From Daejeonella sp. JGW-45 (GTDB taxonomy: Bacteria; Bacteroidota; Bacteroidia; Sphingobacteriales; Sphingobacteriaceae): 64,000 bases of DNA. The stretch's first letter is position 1. Every line of letters starts with the position of its first letter. This document shows, piece by piece, positions 25,609 to 34,380 of the stretch. Where the stretch lies: positions 124,001 to 188,000 of the forward strand of contig NZ_JARKNC010000003.1 of NCBI RefSeq assembly GCF_029360805.1, given 5' to 3'. The notes beneath the pieces are model-generated. The model worked only from the letters and a program-made list of their open reading frames with translations, was not told where the DNA came from and made no database searches. Both the position numbers and the translations under genes were made by a program.

Positions 25609-26709
25609 TTACTTCTTCATCAGTACGATGATCTTATCATTTGAACCGTTACTTGTGGCTACGTAGACCTTCCCGGCTGGCGACACACATACGTCTCTCA
25701 ACCGGCCGTAGGTACCGCTGAGAAGCTTTTTCGTGTCATCGATCTTATTTCCATCAGAACTTAATCTCAACTGATACAACGTTTCATCCTTCAGCGTGGC
25801 CAGGATCAGCGAGTTTCTCCATTGGGGAATTGCATTGTTATTGTAATAATCCATTCCCGACACAGCAATTGTAGGAGTCCAACTGGTAAGGGGCTGTACG
25901 ACATTGTTCGCAGAACAGAAACTTTGTTCACCTGTTTCATTGCAAAAGCCATTTACCGTAGGCCAGCCGAAATTCCGGTTCCTGAGAATAACATTGATCT
26001 CATCATCTTTATCCGGACCATGTTCAGAACTATAAAGCCTGTCGTTGGCGAATACGAGCCCCTGAGGATTACGGTGCCCATAGCTCCACATCGGATTCCC
26101 CGCTACCGGGTTATCGGCTGGCACGGTGCCGTCCAGGTTTAGACGCAGCACCTTACCACTTAAGGAAGTTAAGTTTTGAGCCGATGGCTGGTTAGCTGCA
26201 TCGCCCGTTGTTATGAACAGCTTGAGGTCTGAAGTAATGAGCAGCCGGCTACCATTGTGAATACTGGAAGCGGGAATATTATCGAGGATTATCATCGGAC
26301 TTGTCAATGTCGAGCCGTTATAAGTATACCTGACAACCTTTTCCATATACGTACCGCCTTTATCATAATTATAAACAACGAATACATGTGGGTTCGTTGT
26401 AAATGAAGGATGAAGGGCCATTCCCAGCAAACCGCCTTCGCCGGTTGACTTGACATCGCTGATTGTGAACACGTGACTGACGGTTCCGGTAGCCGGATCC
26501 ACGCGGCTGACCTTACCGCCTCTTTCTGTCATCCATATCATATTATCTGGTCCCCAGAGTATCTCCCACGGAAACGACAGGTTCTGAGATAAGACCTGGA
26601 TCTCTACAGAGGAATCAGGCAAAGGTTCGCCCGACTCATCCGATGACTTTTTACATGCCGCATACGAGAGTATTGCAGTAATGGCAATTAGTAAAGGTAA
26701 CTTATTCAT
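25609..26709 (-). CDS. PQQ-dependent sugar dehydrogenase-like lipoprotein
   Basis: A 366-residue lipoprotein (LIAITAILSYAACKK) with the glucose/sorbosone dehydrogenase six-bladed propeller. Segments that fit: LSFPWEILWGPDNMIWMTER at the first blade, GEGGLLGMALHPSFTTNPHV, SIHNGSRLLITSDLKLFITT, GHRNPQGLVFANDRLYSSEH followed by GPDKDDEINVI, and FGWPTVNGFC. These enzymes oxidise soluble sugars in the periplasm with PQQ as cofactor; PQQ synthesis genes are not in the window and the true substrate is unknown. The ATG at 26709 starts the signal peptide. It follows mutS2 on the same strand. Confidence 0.9.
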   Translation of the reverse strand: MNKLPLLIAITAILSYAACKKSSDESGEPLPDSSVEIQVLSQNLSFPWEILWGPDNMIWMTERGGKVSRVDPATGTVSHVFTISDVKSTGEGGLLGMALHPSFTTNPHVFVVYNYDKGGTYMEKVVRYTYNGSTLTSPMIILDNIPASSIHNGSRLLITSDLKLFITTGDAANQPSAQNLTSLSGKVLRLNLDGTVPADNPVAGNPMWSYGHRNPQGLVFANDRLYSSEHGPDKDDEINVILRNRNFGWPTVNGFCNETGEQSFCSANNVVQPLTSWTPTIAVSGMDYYNNNAIPQWRNSLILATLKDETLYQLRLSSDGNKIDDTKKLLSGTYGRLRDVCVSPAGKVYVATSNGSNDKIIVLMKK

Positions 26710-26754
26710 AGCGACGCTTTTTTTGATAAACATCGTGATGAAAGAATTGTTCAC

Positions 26755-29118
26755 CTATTTCAAATACACATAAGTTATGCCGTCTCCGCCCCGGTCGGCA
26801 TGCTCGTCTTCCATGCGGTCAACCTGCGGATATTTACTCAAATACCCGCGGATAAGTTTACGTAATATGCCATCCCCTTTCCCATGGATGATCTTGAGAT
26901 TGTTTAACCCCAGCATAACCGCCCTGTCCAGATATTTTTCGATCTCATGCAAGGCTTCCTCGCCCCGCCGGCCCCGCAGGTCCAGCTCCGCACTGAAACT
27001 GGCAAAGCTTTCCGTCAGGTCTGTGCTATGGCTTTTACGGATCTCTTTAGGAACCGCCTTATTAGATACTTTCTCTAAGCGCTTTATCTTCACAACCGAT
27101 CGCAGGTCTCCCATAGCCAGGATCACATTGTCCTTTGCAATTTCCATTACCTGCCCTACTGTGTCCGAGTCGAGCAGCCTAACCCAGTCGCCCTTTTGCA
27201 GTTCTGCTGCAGGCTTTGGTGCGGCTGACTTCTTCTCCTGCACCTCGTGCTTTTTCAATTCATGCTGCAGGTTCTGACGAAGTTTCTGTGTTTGCTCTTT
27301 CTCGGCTTTACTTTCCTTGATCTCTGAAATCGTGTTTTCAATAAGCTTATTCGCACCCTTAATGATGTTATGGGCTTCTAGCTTGGCATCTTTGAGAATG
27401 GCCTTTTTATTTTCCTCCAGGTAGGATTTAAGCTGCTCGTTTTCTGCCAGCATGGCTTTTAGTCCGCGCTCCTTTTTTTCCAGCGATACCCGTGCATCGA
27501 TCAGTTCCTTCTTATCCCGCTCAAGGTCGACTAAAAGTGTATCAACCTTCTTCTGATAGTCGCCTATCTTGTTCCGGGCAGACTGCAGTACCTTAGAGCT
27601 CAGCCCAATCTTTTGAGCAATCTCAAAGGCATAGGAACTGCCGGGCTTTCCGAGAGAAAGGATATACAAGGGCTGCATCTCCTGGTTATTGAACAGCATC
27701 GATGCATTCTCCAGCCCCGATGTCGAATTAGCAAAGGTCTTCAGATTAGAATAGTGAGTTGTTACAACACCCTTCACCTTCTTTTGGTTTAATTCTTCCA
27801 AAACCGCTTCAGCAATCGGGCCGCCAAACTGCGGATCCGTGCCCGTTCCAAACTCATCGATGAGGATCAGCGTTTTGGGCGTTGCCATCTCTATAAAGTT
27901 TTTCATTTTCGAGAGATGCGCACTGTAAGTACTCAAGTCACTTTCAATCGACTGATCATCACCGATATCGGCAAATATTTGTTTAAACAAGCCAATCTTT
28001 GAATGCTCATCCGCTGGGATCAGCAGCCCGGCCTGGACCATGATCTGAAGCAAACCGACTGTTTTCATGCAAACCGACTTGCCTCCCGCATTTGGCCCCG
28101 AAACCACTATCACACGTTGGTTTTCGTCAATCTTTATATTTAATGGAACCACCGACTGCTGCTCTTTCCTGAGGTTTAACAATAACAAAGGATGCCTTGC
28201 ATTGATCAGGTCGACCTCCGCTTCCCTGCTAAGGACGGGCATTTCACCCTCTATGCTTATCGCAAACAGGGCTTTGGCACGGACGAAGTCGAGCTTTGTG
28301 AGCAAACCATGGTACGACAACAGCAAGGGTACATAAGGTCTTAATTCGCCGGTTAAGGCTATCAGGAGCTTGATGATCTCCCTTCTTTTCTCAAATTCCA
28401 GATCCCTTATAACGTTATTTAGTTGGAAGACCTCCTCCGGCTCGATATAAACTGTTTGCCCTGATGAGGATTCGTCATGAACAAAACCTTTCAGCTTTCT
28501 CTTATTCTCAGCTAAAACAGGGATACAAAGCCGCCCATCCCGCACAGTAAGATTACCGTCTGCCGTCCAGTTATTATTCTGCGCATTCTTGAATATTTGG
28601 TCTATTTTTTTTCGCGCTTCCTGATCGGCTTTGGTTATTCCGGAAATAATATCCAGAAGTGCCGCCGATGCATTGGCTTTTATCTTGCCTTTGGGATCTA
28701 TGACCCGTTCGATTTTATGAATGATCGATTTCTCGATCGGCAAATGCTCGAATAAGGCCTCCAGGTTTGGATACCGCCCCTCCCGCTCTGTAAAATAATG
28801 AATTACCGAGAACACGGTTCCGAGCGACATAGATATCTTAAAAAACTCATCTTCACTAAGGTAAGTTCCCTCTATCCTGGCTTTCTCAGCCATGATCTTA
28901 ATATCAAAAAAGTTGGTAATTGGTAAGGGTGAGTCGCTGACAAGGATATTTTTAAACTCGTGGGTCTGCCGGAGAAATTTGTTGATGTGATCAAAGTTGT
29001 TCATCACACTCATCTTATCAACCATCTGCTGACCCATGCTGCTGAGACAATATGATTTTATAAGTTCCTTTACATCCAGGAATCCCAGCTTCTCGGCTGC
29101 GTTAGTAGGGTAGATCAT
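26755..29118 (-). CDS. mutS2: MutS2 endonuclease
   Basis: A 787-residue MutS2 protein. It lacks the mismatch-recognition domain of MutS1 and has, in order, a helical core/lever (about 1-300), the ATPase domain with Walker A VVSGPNAGGKSVCMKTVG near 335 and Walker B TLILIDEFGTGTDPQFGGPI, a long coiled-coil-like stretch (about 510-640), and the C-terminal Smr nuclease domain with ELDLRGRRGEEALHEIEKYL and NLKIIHGKGDGILRKLIRGY. MutS2 suppresses homologous recombination and may rescue stalled ribosomes. Its start overlaps the stop of the DUF4296 gene (ATGA). Confidence 0.96.
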   Translation of the reverse strand: MIYPTNAAEKLGFLDVKELIKSYCLSSMGQQMVDKMSVMNNFDHINKFLRQTHEFKNILVSDSPLPITNFFDIKIMAEKARIEGTYLSEDEFFKISMSLGTVFSVIHYFTEREGRYPNLEALFEHLPIEKSIIHKIERVIDPKGKIKANASAALLDIISGITKADQEARKKIDQIFKNAQNNNWTADGNLTVRDGRLCIPVLAENKRKLKGFVHDESSSGQTVYIEPEEVFQLNNVIRDLEFEKRREIIKLLIALTGELRPYVPLLLSYHGLLTKLDFVRAKALFAISIEGEMPVLSREAEVDLINARHPLLLLNLRKEQQSVVPLNIKIDENQRVIVVSGPNAGGKSVCMKTVGLLQIMVQAGLLIPADEHSKIGLFKQIFADIGDDQSIESDLSTYSAHLSKMKNFIEMATPKTLILIDEFGTGTDPQFGGPIAEAVLEELNQKKVKGVVTTHYSNLKTFANSTSGLENASMLFNNQEMQPLYILSLGKPGSSYAFEIAQKIGLSSKVLQSARNKIGDYQKKVDTLLVDLERDKKELIDARVSLEKKERGLKAMLAENEQLKSYLEENKKAILKDAKLEAHNIIKGANKLIENTISEIKESKAEKEQTQKLRQNLQHELKKHEVQEKKSAAPKPAAELQKGDWVRLLDSDTVGQVMEIAKDNVILAMGDLRSVVKIKRLEKVSNKAVPKEIRKSHSTDLTESFASFSAELDLRGRRGEEALHEIEKYLDRAVMLGLNNLKIIHGKGDGILRKLIRGYLSKYPQVDRMEDEHADRGGDGITYVYLK

Positions 29119-29489
29119 TTACTTTTAATAAGCTTCTTTTGTTCCAGTTCCTGCATTTTCATCAGCCGCTTTTCCTGCGTCAGCAGTAAACTGTCAACCT
29201 TGCTGTACATACTATCGAGTAATACAGGTTGTTTACTGTAGTACTTCATACTCGAGTCAAACGCAGCCTTGCTTATGTTATGATTTTTATAAACAGTGGC
29301 ATAATAATTTTTTCCGTTCATCCGGATGCTATCCGCATACATCAGTGTAGACATATAGCCATCAATAACAGTCAGGTCGGCTAAGATCCTGACCATTTTT
29401 TGCTCTTCAAGAACACCTTTGGGTAATTCATTCTTATTACATGCAGCCAAAAAGAACAGGCTAAGGAAAAATGCATATTGACGCTTCAT
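29115..29489 (-). CDS. DUF4296 lipoprotein
   Basis: A 124-residue lipoprotein (AFFLSLFFLAACNKNELP) of the DUF4296 family of Bacteroidota. The signature stretch is LPKGVLEEQKMVRILADLTV then IDGYM, followed by a helical region with FDSSMKYYSKQPVLLDSMYS. Function unknown; such proteins are exported and lipid-anchored. The stop codon overlaps the mutS2 start by four bases. The upstream YggS gene is divergent. Confidence 0.85.
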   Translation of the reverse strand: MKRQYAFFLSLFFLAACNKNELPKGVLEEQKMVRILADLTVIDGYMSTLMYADSIRMNGKNYYATVYKNHNISKAAFDSSMKYYSKQPVLLDSMYSKVDSLLLTQEKRLMKMQELEQKKLIKSK

Positions 29490-29603
29490 ATAAAAACTCT
29501 TGCCGATTGATAAATATAGCCCGGTATCTTATAAAACTGTTGCATTTTACTAGAGTATCCCGTAGGTTTAGCCATTAAAATTACCAAACAAAAATACGGA
29601 TTA

Positions 29604-30278
29604 ATGAGCATTGCAGCTAATATATCAGCTATTAAGGAGGAACTTGGGAATTCGGAAGTTAAGCTAATTGCTGTCTCGAAGACAAAACCAGTAGAAAGTA
29701 TTATTGAAGCATACGGTACAGGCCAGAGAATATTTGGTGAAAACATGGTCCAGGAATTGGTAGATAAATATGAAAAGCTTCCCAAAGACATTGAGTGGCA
29801 TCTTATAGGACATCTTCAATCCAATAAAGTTAAATATATCGCACCGTTTATCAGCATGATACATTCTGTTGATAGCATTAAATTACTGCAGGAGATTAAC
29901 AAACAGGCCGTAAAGAATAACCGGGTGATCGATTGTCTTTTGCAGATATATATTGCAGACGAGGATACCAAGTACGGCCTCGATTTCTCTGAGGCAATAG
30001 AGTTGCTCCGCTCAGAAGAGTTTGCAGCTCTTAAAAATATACGGATCCGTGGTGTAATGGGGATTGCAACCCTGACCGATAACCAACGAATGATAAGGGA
30101 AGAGTTTTATGAACTAAAAACGTTCTTCTCGGGCCTAAAGGAAACATTTTTTCGAAGGGATTCCCACTTCAATGAGATATCGATGGGAATGTCGGGCGAC
30201 TACAAAATTGCCATTGAACAAGGCAGCACCATGATACGCCTTGGGAGCACGTTATTTGGCACCCGGTCAAAGAAGTAG
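29604..30278 (+). CDS. YggS-family PLP homeostasis protein
   Basis: A 224-residue single-domain PLP-binding protein of the YggS/PLPBP family, which buffers pyridoxal phosphate and affects amino acid pools. The PLP Lys is in VKLIAVSKTKPVESIIEAY near residue 28. Other motifs: GENMVQELVDKYEKLP, IEWHLIGHLQSNKVKYIAPF, IHSVDSIKLLQEINKQAVKN, and HFNEISMGMSGDYKIAIEQG followed by STMIRLGSTLFG. It starts the plus-strand run YggS-GNAT-aspartate kinase-methyltransferase with gaps of 26, 11 and -8 bases. Confidence 0.94.
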   Translation: MSIAANISAIKEELGNSEVKLIAVSKTKPVESIIEAYGTGQRIFGENMVQELVDKYEKLPKDIEWHLIGHLQSNKVKYIAPFISMIHSVDSIKLLQEINKQAVKNNRVIDCLLQIYIADEDTKYGLDFSEAIELLRSEEFAALKNIRIRGVMGIATLTDNQRMIREEFYELKTFFSGLKETFFRRDSHFNEISMGMSGDYKIAIEQGSTMIRLGSTLFGTRSKK

Positions 30279-30304
30279 GATATTTACCGTTAACCGCCAA
30301 AATT

Positions 30305-30799
30305 ATGGAGATTAAAATACGCGAAGCTCTCAGAGAAGATTGTCAACGGCTACTGGACCTCGTCCATGAACTGGCTGTATACGAACGGGCGCCAGACGAG
30401 GTCACTGTGACCTTGCAGGAATTTGAGGACGCGGGCTTTGGTCCGCACCCAGTGTGGAAGGCCTTTGTTGCTGAATCTCAGGGGAAAATCCAGGGCTTCG
30501 GCTTATACTATATCAGATATTCAACATGGAAAGGTTGCCGCATGTACCTTGAGGACCTTTTGGTCACAGAGGAAATGCGCGGTAAAGGGATAGGAAAATT
30601 GATCTTTGACCGCCTGATACAAGAGGCTGTGGAAAAAGACTTCAACGGAATGACATGGCAGGTCCTCGATTGGAACGAACCAGCGATCAATTTCTATAAA
30701 AAATACAATGCCCCATTGGATGGCGGATGGCTGAACGTGGCTTTATCGAAAGAACAGATAAACGTTCTGGCAGTTAACAACGATGTTTCATCAAGATAA
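30305..30799 (+). CDS. GNAT-family N-acetyltransferase
   Basis: A 164-residue GNAT acetyltransferase. The domain spans nearly the full length: IREALREDCQRLLDLVHELA at the start, YLEDLLVTEEMRGKGIGKLI with the acetyl-CoA-binding RGKGIG motif, and QVLDWNEPAINFYKKYNAPL. The closest type is the spermidine/diamine acetyltransferase-like group (short, with LAVYERAPDEV near residue 20), but the substrate is uncertain. Cytoplasmic. It sits between the YggS and aspartate kinase genes in the same direction. Confidence 0.88.
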   Translation: MEIKIREALREDCQRLLDLVHELAVYERAPDEVTVTLQEFEDAGFGPHPVWKAFVAESQGKIQGFGLYYIRYSTWKGCRMYLEDLLVTEEMRGKGIGKLIFDRLIQEAVEKDFNGMTWQVLDWNEPAINFYKKYNAPLDGGWLNVALSKEQINVLAVNNDVSSR

Positions 30800-30810
30800 A
30801 CAAATTTTTA

Positions 30811-32076
30811 GTGAGGGTATTTAAATTCGGAGGCTTCTCTGTTTCTTCTGCGGCAAATATTAGTAATCTGGTTAATATCGTTAGCCAGAACAGTAAAGAC
30901 CAGCTTGTGATCATTGTTTCTGCGATGGGAAAAACAACCGATGCATTGGAAAAACTTTGTTCGGCTTATGTCGCGGGGAGCGACGAGGCGCATGTAATCC
31001 TTCATGAAATTAAAGATTATCATGAACAAATTATGGCCGGATTGTTCGATGATCCCGGACACCCGGTATACGATGAAGTAGCCAACACCTTTATCGAAAT
31101 AGAATGGATGATGGAAGACGACCCTCACCCGGATTATGATTTCAACTATGATCAGATTGTTTCCATAGGCGAACTGGTCTCAAGCAAGATAATCTCTGCC
31201 TGTTTGAACCAAAGCGGGCTTACATGCAAATGGTTAGATGCCCGGGGTTATATTCATACCGACAATACTTACCGGGAAGGTATGATCGACTGGGATAAGA
31301 CATCTGCCTCAATACTCGGGTTGCAAGGGCAAAAAAACCAGGTTCTTATCACACAAGGCTTTATCGGGGGAACGTCCGAAAATTTCACAACAACACTGGG
31401 ACGCGAAGGGTCCGATTATTCGGCCGCTGTTTTCGCTTCCTGTCTTCATGCCGAATCGCTGACTGTCTGGAAAGACGTACCCGGCATTATGAACGCTGAC
31501 CCCGCACTTTTTGACTCGGCACGTAAATATGATCAGCTTCCCTATTCAGAAGCACTTGAACTGGCGTATTATGGTGCTAACATCATCCATCCAAAAACTA
31601 TCAAGCCGCTTCAAAACGCCGGCATACCTTTATTTGTCAGACCTTTCCTCCGTCCCGGGGAAAGCGGAACCCGCATTGATAAGGCGGCCAGGCTAATCAG
31701 TGATTTTCCGGCTATAATACTTAAGAAAAACCAGGTATTGCTTAATATTTCCACCACCGACTTTTCCTATATGGATGAAATATACCTGGGCACACTTATA
31801 AAATTATTCGGCGATGCACATATTAAGTTGAATATGCTGCAATTAAATGCTCTCAGTATGTCCGTCTGCATCGATCACAATTCTGAAAAGTTAAAAAAAC
31901 TTACAGCCCAGCTGTCAGATAGCTTACAGCTTTCGGTAACTGAGGGACTGGAGCTGCTGACCATTTTATATTATACTGAGAAAGATGTTTATGAACTGAT
32001 CGCTGGAAGAACTGTAGTTGTCGAGCAGTTCAGCAAAGATACCGCCCAACTGGTCTTGCAACAGAGACGTGAATAA
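30811..32076 (+). CDS. Aspartate kinase-like protein (GTG start)
   Basis: A 421-residue amino-acid kinase. It phosphorylates aspartate for lysine, threonine and methionine synthesis if active. Domains: kinase (about 1-280) with LVIIVSAMGKTTDALEKL, VSIGELVSSKIISACL, VLITQGFIGG, TTTLGREGSDYSAAVFASCL and KDVPGIMNADP, then ACT-like repeats (about 300-421). The usual KFGGTSV loop reads KFGGFSV, with Thr replaced by Phe at a position that contacts ATP/substrate in E. coli AKIII. The GTG at 30811 is the only sensible start. It may therefore be a variant of altered activity. Confidence 0.88.
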   Translation: MRVFKFGGFSVSSAANISNLVNIVSQNSKDQLVIIVSAMGKTTDALEKLCSAYVAGSDEAHVILHEIKDYHEQIMAGLFDDPGHPVYDEVANTFIEIEWMMEDDPHPDYDFNYDQIVSIGELVSSKIISACLNQSGLTCKWLDARGYIHTDNTYREGMIDWDKTSASILGLQGQKNQVLITQGFIGGTSENFTTTLGREGSDYSAAVFASCLHAESLTVWKDVPGIMNADPALFDSARKYDQLPYSEALELAYYGANIIHPKTIKPLQNAGIPLFVRPFLRPGESGTRIDKAARLISDFPAIILKKNQVLLNISTTDFSYMDEIYLGTLIKLFGDAHIKLNMLQLNALSMSVCIDHNSEKLKKLTAQLSDSLQLSVTEGLELLTILYYTEKDVYELIAGRTVVVEQFSKDTAQLVLQQRRE

Positions 32077-33250
32077 GGCTATTTTACATATTGATGTTCA
32101 GTCATTTATCCTGGAAAACTTAAACAAGGACATTCGTTCGCTGAGTCTGAAAAAAAGTCCCTTTCCGTCCGTGAGCCCCGCTGAACTGGCGGGCCAGATC
32201 GACAGCAGGAAACGATGCGAACACAAGCTGCCGCTCTGGTTCCGAACACCATTTATTTATTATCCTCCTAAATTATCTGTTGAACAATCCTCGTCGGAAA
32301 TTGCAGCCAGGTATAAAGCTGGTCTGGTTGAGGGTGATAGTGTCATCGACCTTACCGGCGGATTCGGCGTCGACTCGCATTTCTTTGCCCTTAAATGTCC
32401 GGACGTCACACATTGCGAACTAAACCAGGAAATTTCCGATATCGCAGCATATAACTCCAAGACATTGGGTTCAAAGATTTACTTCCATCCTGGCGATGGA
32501 ATCGATTACCTCCGGCGTTCAGGCAAAACTTACAGCACTATTTATATCGATCCATCCAGAAGGGTTGAGTCTAAAAAGGTTTTTATGCTCAGAGACTGCG
32601 AACCTGATGTTGTCAGTAACCTCAGACTTCTTAGGGAGCATTCTTCTCTCCTGATGATAAAAGCCGCTCCCCTGCTAGACATTCAGTCGACCATTTCAGA
32701 ACTCAAAGCGGTCAGCAGCATTCATGTGATAAGTATAAAGAATGAATGCAAAGAATTACTTTTTCTTATTAAGGATAAGGATGCAGGTACCGATCCTCCT
32801 ATTACCTGCGCATTATTTGGTACAGAGAAAGACAAAACCTATACCTTCCGTATAAGTGAAGAAAGGACGTTCCACATCAGCAGCTATTCGGATCCTCTCA
32901 ATTATATTTACGAGCCGGATGTGGCGCTGCTTAAAGCGGGATGCTTTAAGCTCATTACCCGGGATTTCCATGTTTCCAAGATACAGCAGCACACGCACCT
33001 CTATACTTCCCGCACTTTAAACGGCTCATTTCCAGGCAGAAAATTCAAGGTCAAAAGCACTTGGCATTATGGAAGCTTTCTAAAGTCCGGTGGAATAAAA
33101 AAAGCAAACCTGATCTGCAGAAATTTCCCCTTAAGCCCCGAAGCGCTCAAGAAGAAACTCGGGATCAGTGACGGCGGCGACGAGTACCTGCTGTTTTGTA
33201 CCAGCAACACGAACGAACTTCTGGTACTGCACTGTGAACGGGTATTATGA
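32069..33250 (+). CDS. Class I SAM methyltransferase with THUMP-like domain
   Basis: A 393-residue protein. A helical N-terminal part (about 1-95) leads to a class I methyltransferase fold with the SAM loop VIDLTGGFGVDSHFFALKC, the acidic strand CELNQ and the catalytic-site motif TIYIDPSRR, which is close to the DPPR type of N-methyltransferases. The C-terminal third matches a THUMP-like extension (KIQQHTHLYTSRTLNGSFPG, then RKFKVKSTWHYGSFLKSGG). RNA or protein methylation is plausible but unproven. A GTG at 32069, overlapping the aspartate kinase stop by eight bases, is the likely start; a longer frame within the kinase gene is less likely. Confidence 0.83.
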   Translation: MNKAILHIDVQSFILENLNKDIRSLSLKKSPFPSVSPAELAGQIDSRKRCEHKLPLWFRTPFIYYPPKLSVEQSSSEIAARYKAGLVEGDSVIDLTGGFGVDSHFFALKCPDVTHCELNQEISDIAAYNSKTLGSKIYFHPGDGIDYLRRSGKTYSTIYIDPSRRVESKKVFMLRDCEPDVVSNLRLLREHSSLLMIKAAPLLDIQSTISELKAVSSIHVISIKNECKELLFLIKDKDAGTDPPITCALFGTEKDKTYTFRISEERTFHISSYSDPLNYIYEPDVALLKAGCFKLITRDFHVSKIQQHTHLYTSRTLNGSFPGRKFKVKSTWHYGSFLKSGGIKKANLICRNFPLSPEALKKKLGISDGGDEYLLFCTSNTNELLVLHCERVL

Positions 33251-33448
33251 TGACCTTCGAACCCTGGCGGCCTGCAAACCCTTCTTTCCCTCCTCTACGT
33301 CAAACTCTACCGTATCATTCTCCCGGATCGCATTCACTCCGCCTTCTACATCTTTAAAATGGACAAAGATCTCTTTGCTATCTTCATCGTTCACAATAAA
33401 CCCATACCCCTTCTGGGTATTGAACCATTTTACTTTTCCTGTTGCCAT
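33245..33448 (-). CDS. Cold shock domain protein
   Basis: A 67-residue CspA-type RNA chaperone. The cold shock fold is obvious: GKVKWFNTQKGYGFIVNDED with RNP1 (KGYGFI) and EIFVHFKDVEGGVNAIREND with RNP2 (IFVHF). It binds single-stranded RNA or DNA. Its stop overlaps the end of the convergent methyltransferase gene by six bases. A strong hairpin with T-run on the minus strand lies just upstream of its start. The 5' leader is short, so a long cold-sensing leader like that of E. coli cspA is not evident. Confidence 0.96.
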   Translation of the reverse strand: MATGKVKWFNTQKGYGFIVNDEDSKEIFVHFKDVEGGVNAIRENDTVEFDVEEGKKGLQAARVRRSS

Positions 33449-33450
33449 AG

Positions 33451-33489
33451 TATAAAAAATTAAGCTCTATGTACTAATACATAGAGCTA
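33451..33489 (-). terminator. Hairpin terminator between prx and the cold shock gene
   Basis: AGCTCTATGTA (33463-33473) pairs with TACATAGAGCT (33478-33488) with a four-base loop, and the minus strand continues into TAATTTTTT. It follows the peroxiredoxin gene and would end its transcript before the cold shock gene. Confidence 0.75.
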
Positions 33490-33529
33490 TTATTAATATA
33501 AATATAGCGACTGATTTTAATCAATCAAA

Positions 33530-34165
33530 TTATTTATTTGGCTGAGGTGTCATTCTAAGATACGGTTTGATCGCCGTATAGCCTTTTGGGAATTTAGCCG
33601 GAATATCCTCTGTTTTGATAGCCGGCACGATCACTACATCCTCGCCCTCTTTCCAATCTGCAGGTGTGGCAACGCTATAATTTGCAGTAAGCTGCAGCGA
33701 ATCAATTACACGCAATATTTCCTGGAAGTTTCTTCCTGTTGACGCTGGATATGTGATCATCAGTTTGATCTTCTTATCGGGCGCAATAATGAACAAAGAC
33801 CTAACCGTAGCCGTTTCCGATGCATTTGGATGGATCATGCCATACAATTCTGAAACTTCCCGGTTCTCGTCTGCCAGGATAGGGAAAGTTACCTCTACAT
33901 CCTGGGTTTCGTTTATATCTTTGATCCAGCCTTTGTGCGATTCTTCATCATCCACGCTCAAAGCAATCACCTTAACATTACGTTTAGCAAATTCTTCCTT
34001 CAGGGACGCCGTCTTGCCTAATTCAGTCGTGCATACCGGAGTATAGTCCGCAGGGTGCGAAAACAACACAGCCCAGCTGTCACCTAAAAAATCATAAAAA
34101 TCTATCTCTCCCTGAGATGATTTAGCTTTAAAGTTTGGCGCGGTATCGCCTAGTCTTAAACTCAT
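33530..34165 (-). CDS. 1-Cys peroxiredoxin (Prx6-type)
   Basis: A 211-residue peroxiredoxin that reduces peroxides. The peroxidatic Cys45 is in HPADYTPVCTTELG. No second Cys exists in the protein, so it is a 1-Cys enzyme. Further motifs are VIALSVDDEESHKGWIKDIN, LYGMIHPNASETATVRSLFI and the C-terminal dimerisation arm (TANYSVATPADWKEGEDVVI), typical of the Prx6 subfamily. It stands alone on the minus strand with the array/MITE region upstream; a hairpin at 34234-34272 lies between, so it probably has its own promoter. Confidence 0.95.
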   Translation of the reverse strand: MSLRLGDTAPNFKAKSSQGEIDFYDFLGDSWAVLFSHPADYTPVCTTELGKTASLKEEFAKRNVKVIALSVDDEESHKGWIKDINETQDVEVTFPILADENREVSELYGMIHPNASETATVRSLFIIAPDKKIKLMITYPASTGRNFQEILRVIDSLQLTANYSVATPADWKEGEDVVIVPAIKTEDIPAKFPKGYTAIKPYLRMTPQPNK

Positions 34166-34233
34166 AATATTCTGATTTAATGTTCTACTAAATACAATAG
34201 ACTACTAAATTACTAGATAATACCAAGGAATTC

Positions 34234-34272
34234 AAAAAAAATACCCTATAATTAAATCACAGGGTATTTTTT
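34234..34272. terminator. Palindromic terminator-like hairpin
   Basis: AATACCCT (34240-34247) and AGGGTATT (34261-34268) are inverted, with an A-run before and a T-run after, so it can act in either direction. On the minus strand it lies just beyond an open frame that ends at about 34273 and upstream of the peroxiredoxin gene. It may be the original terminator of the S41 peptidase transcript, now separated from it by the array and the MITE copy. Confidence 0.55.
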
Positions 34273-34357
34273 ACAATGGTATGATCCAGGATTGACCAGT
34301 ACCTCCACAAAACCACCTGATATTGTCATCGAGAAAGATCTTGTCTTGACTTATATC

Positions 34358-34378
34358 TTGATTCTTTGCTCCTGGTTC
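34358..34378 (+). repeat. Heptamer array, left part (YTGRYTC units)
   Basis: Three 7-bp units, TTGATTC, TTTGCTC and CTGGTTC, end two bases before MITE copy 2. The array continues on the other side of the element at 34715, so the insertion split it. Between 34273 and 34357 there is an open frame on the minus strand without a start, perhaps a gene remnant. Confidence 0.7.
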
Positions 34379-34380
34379 AA

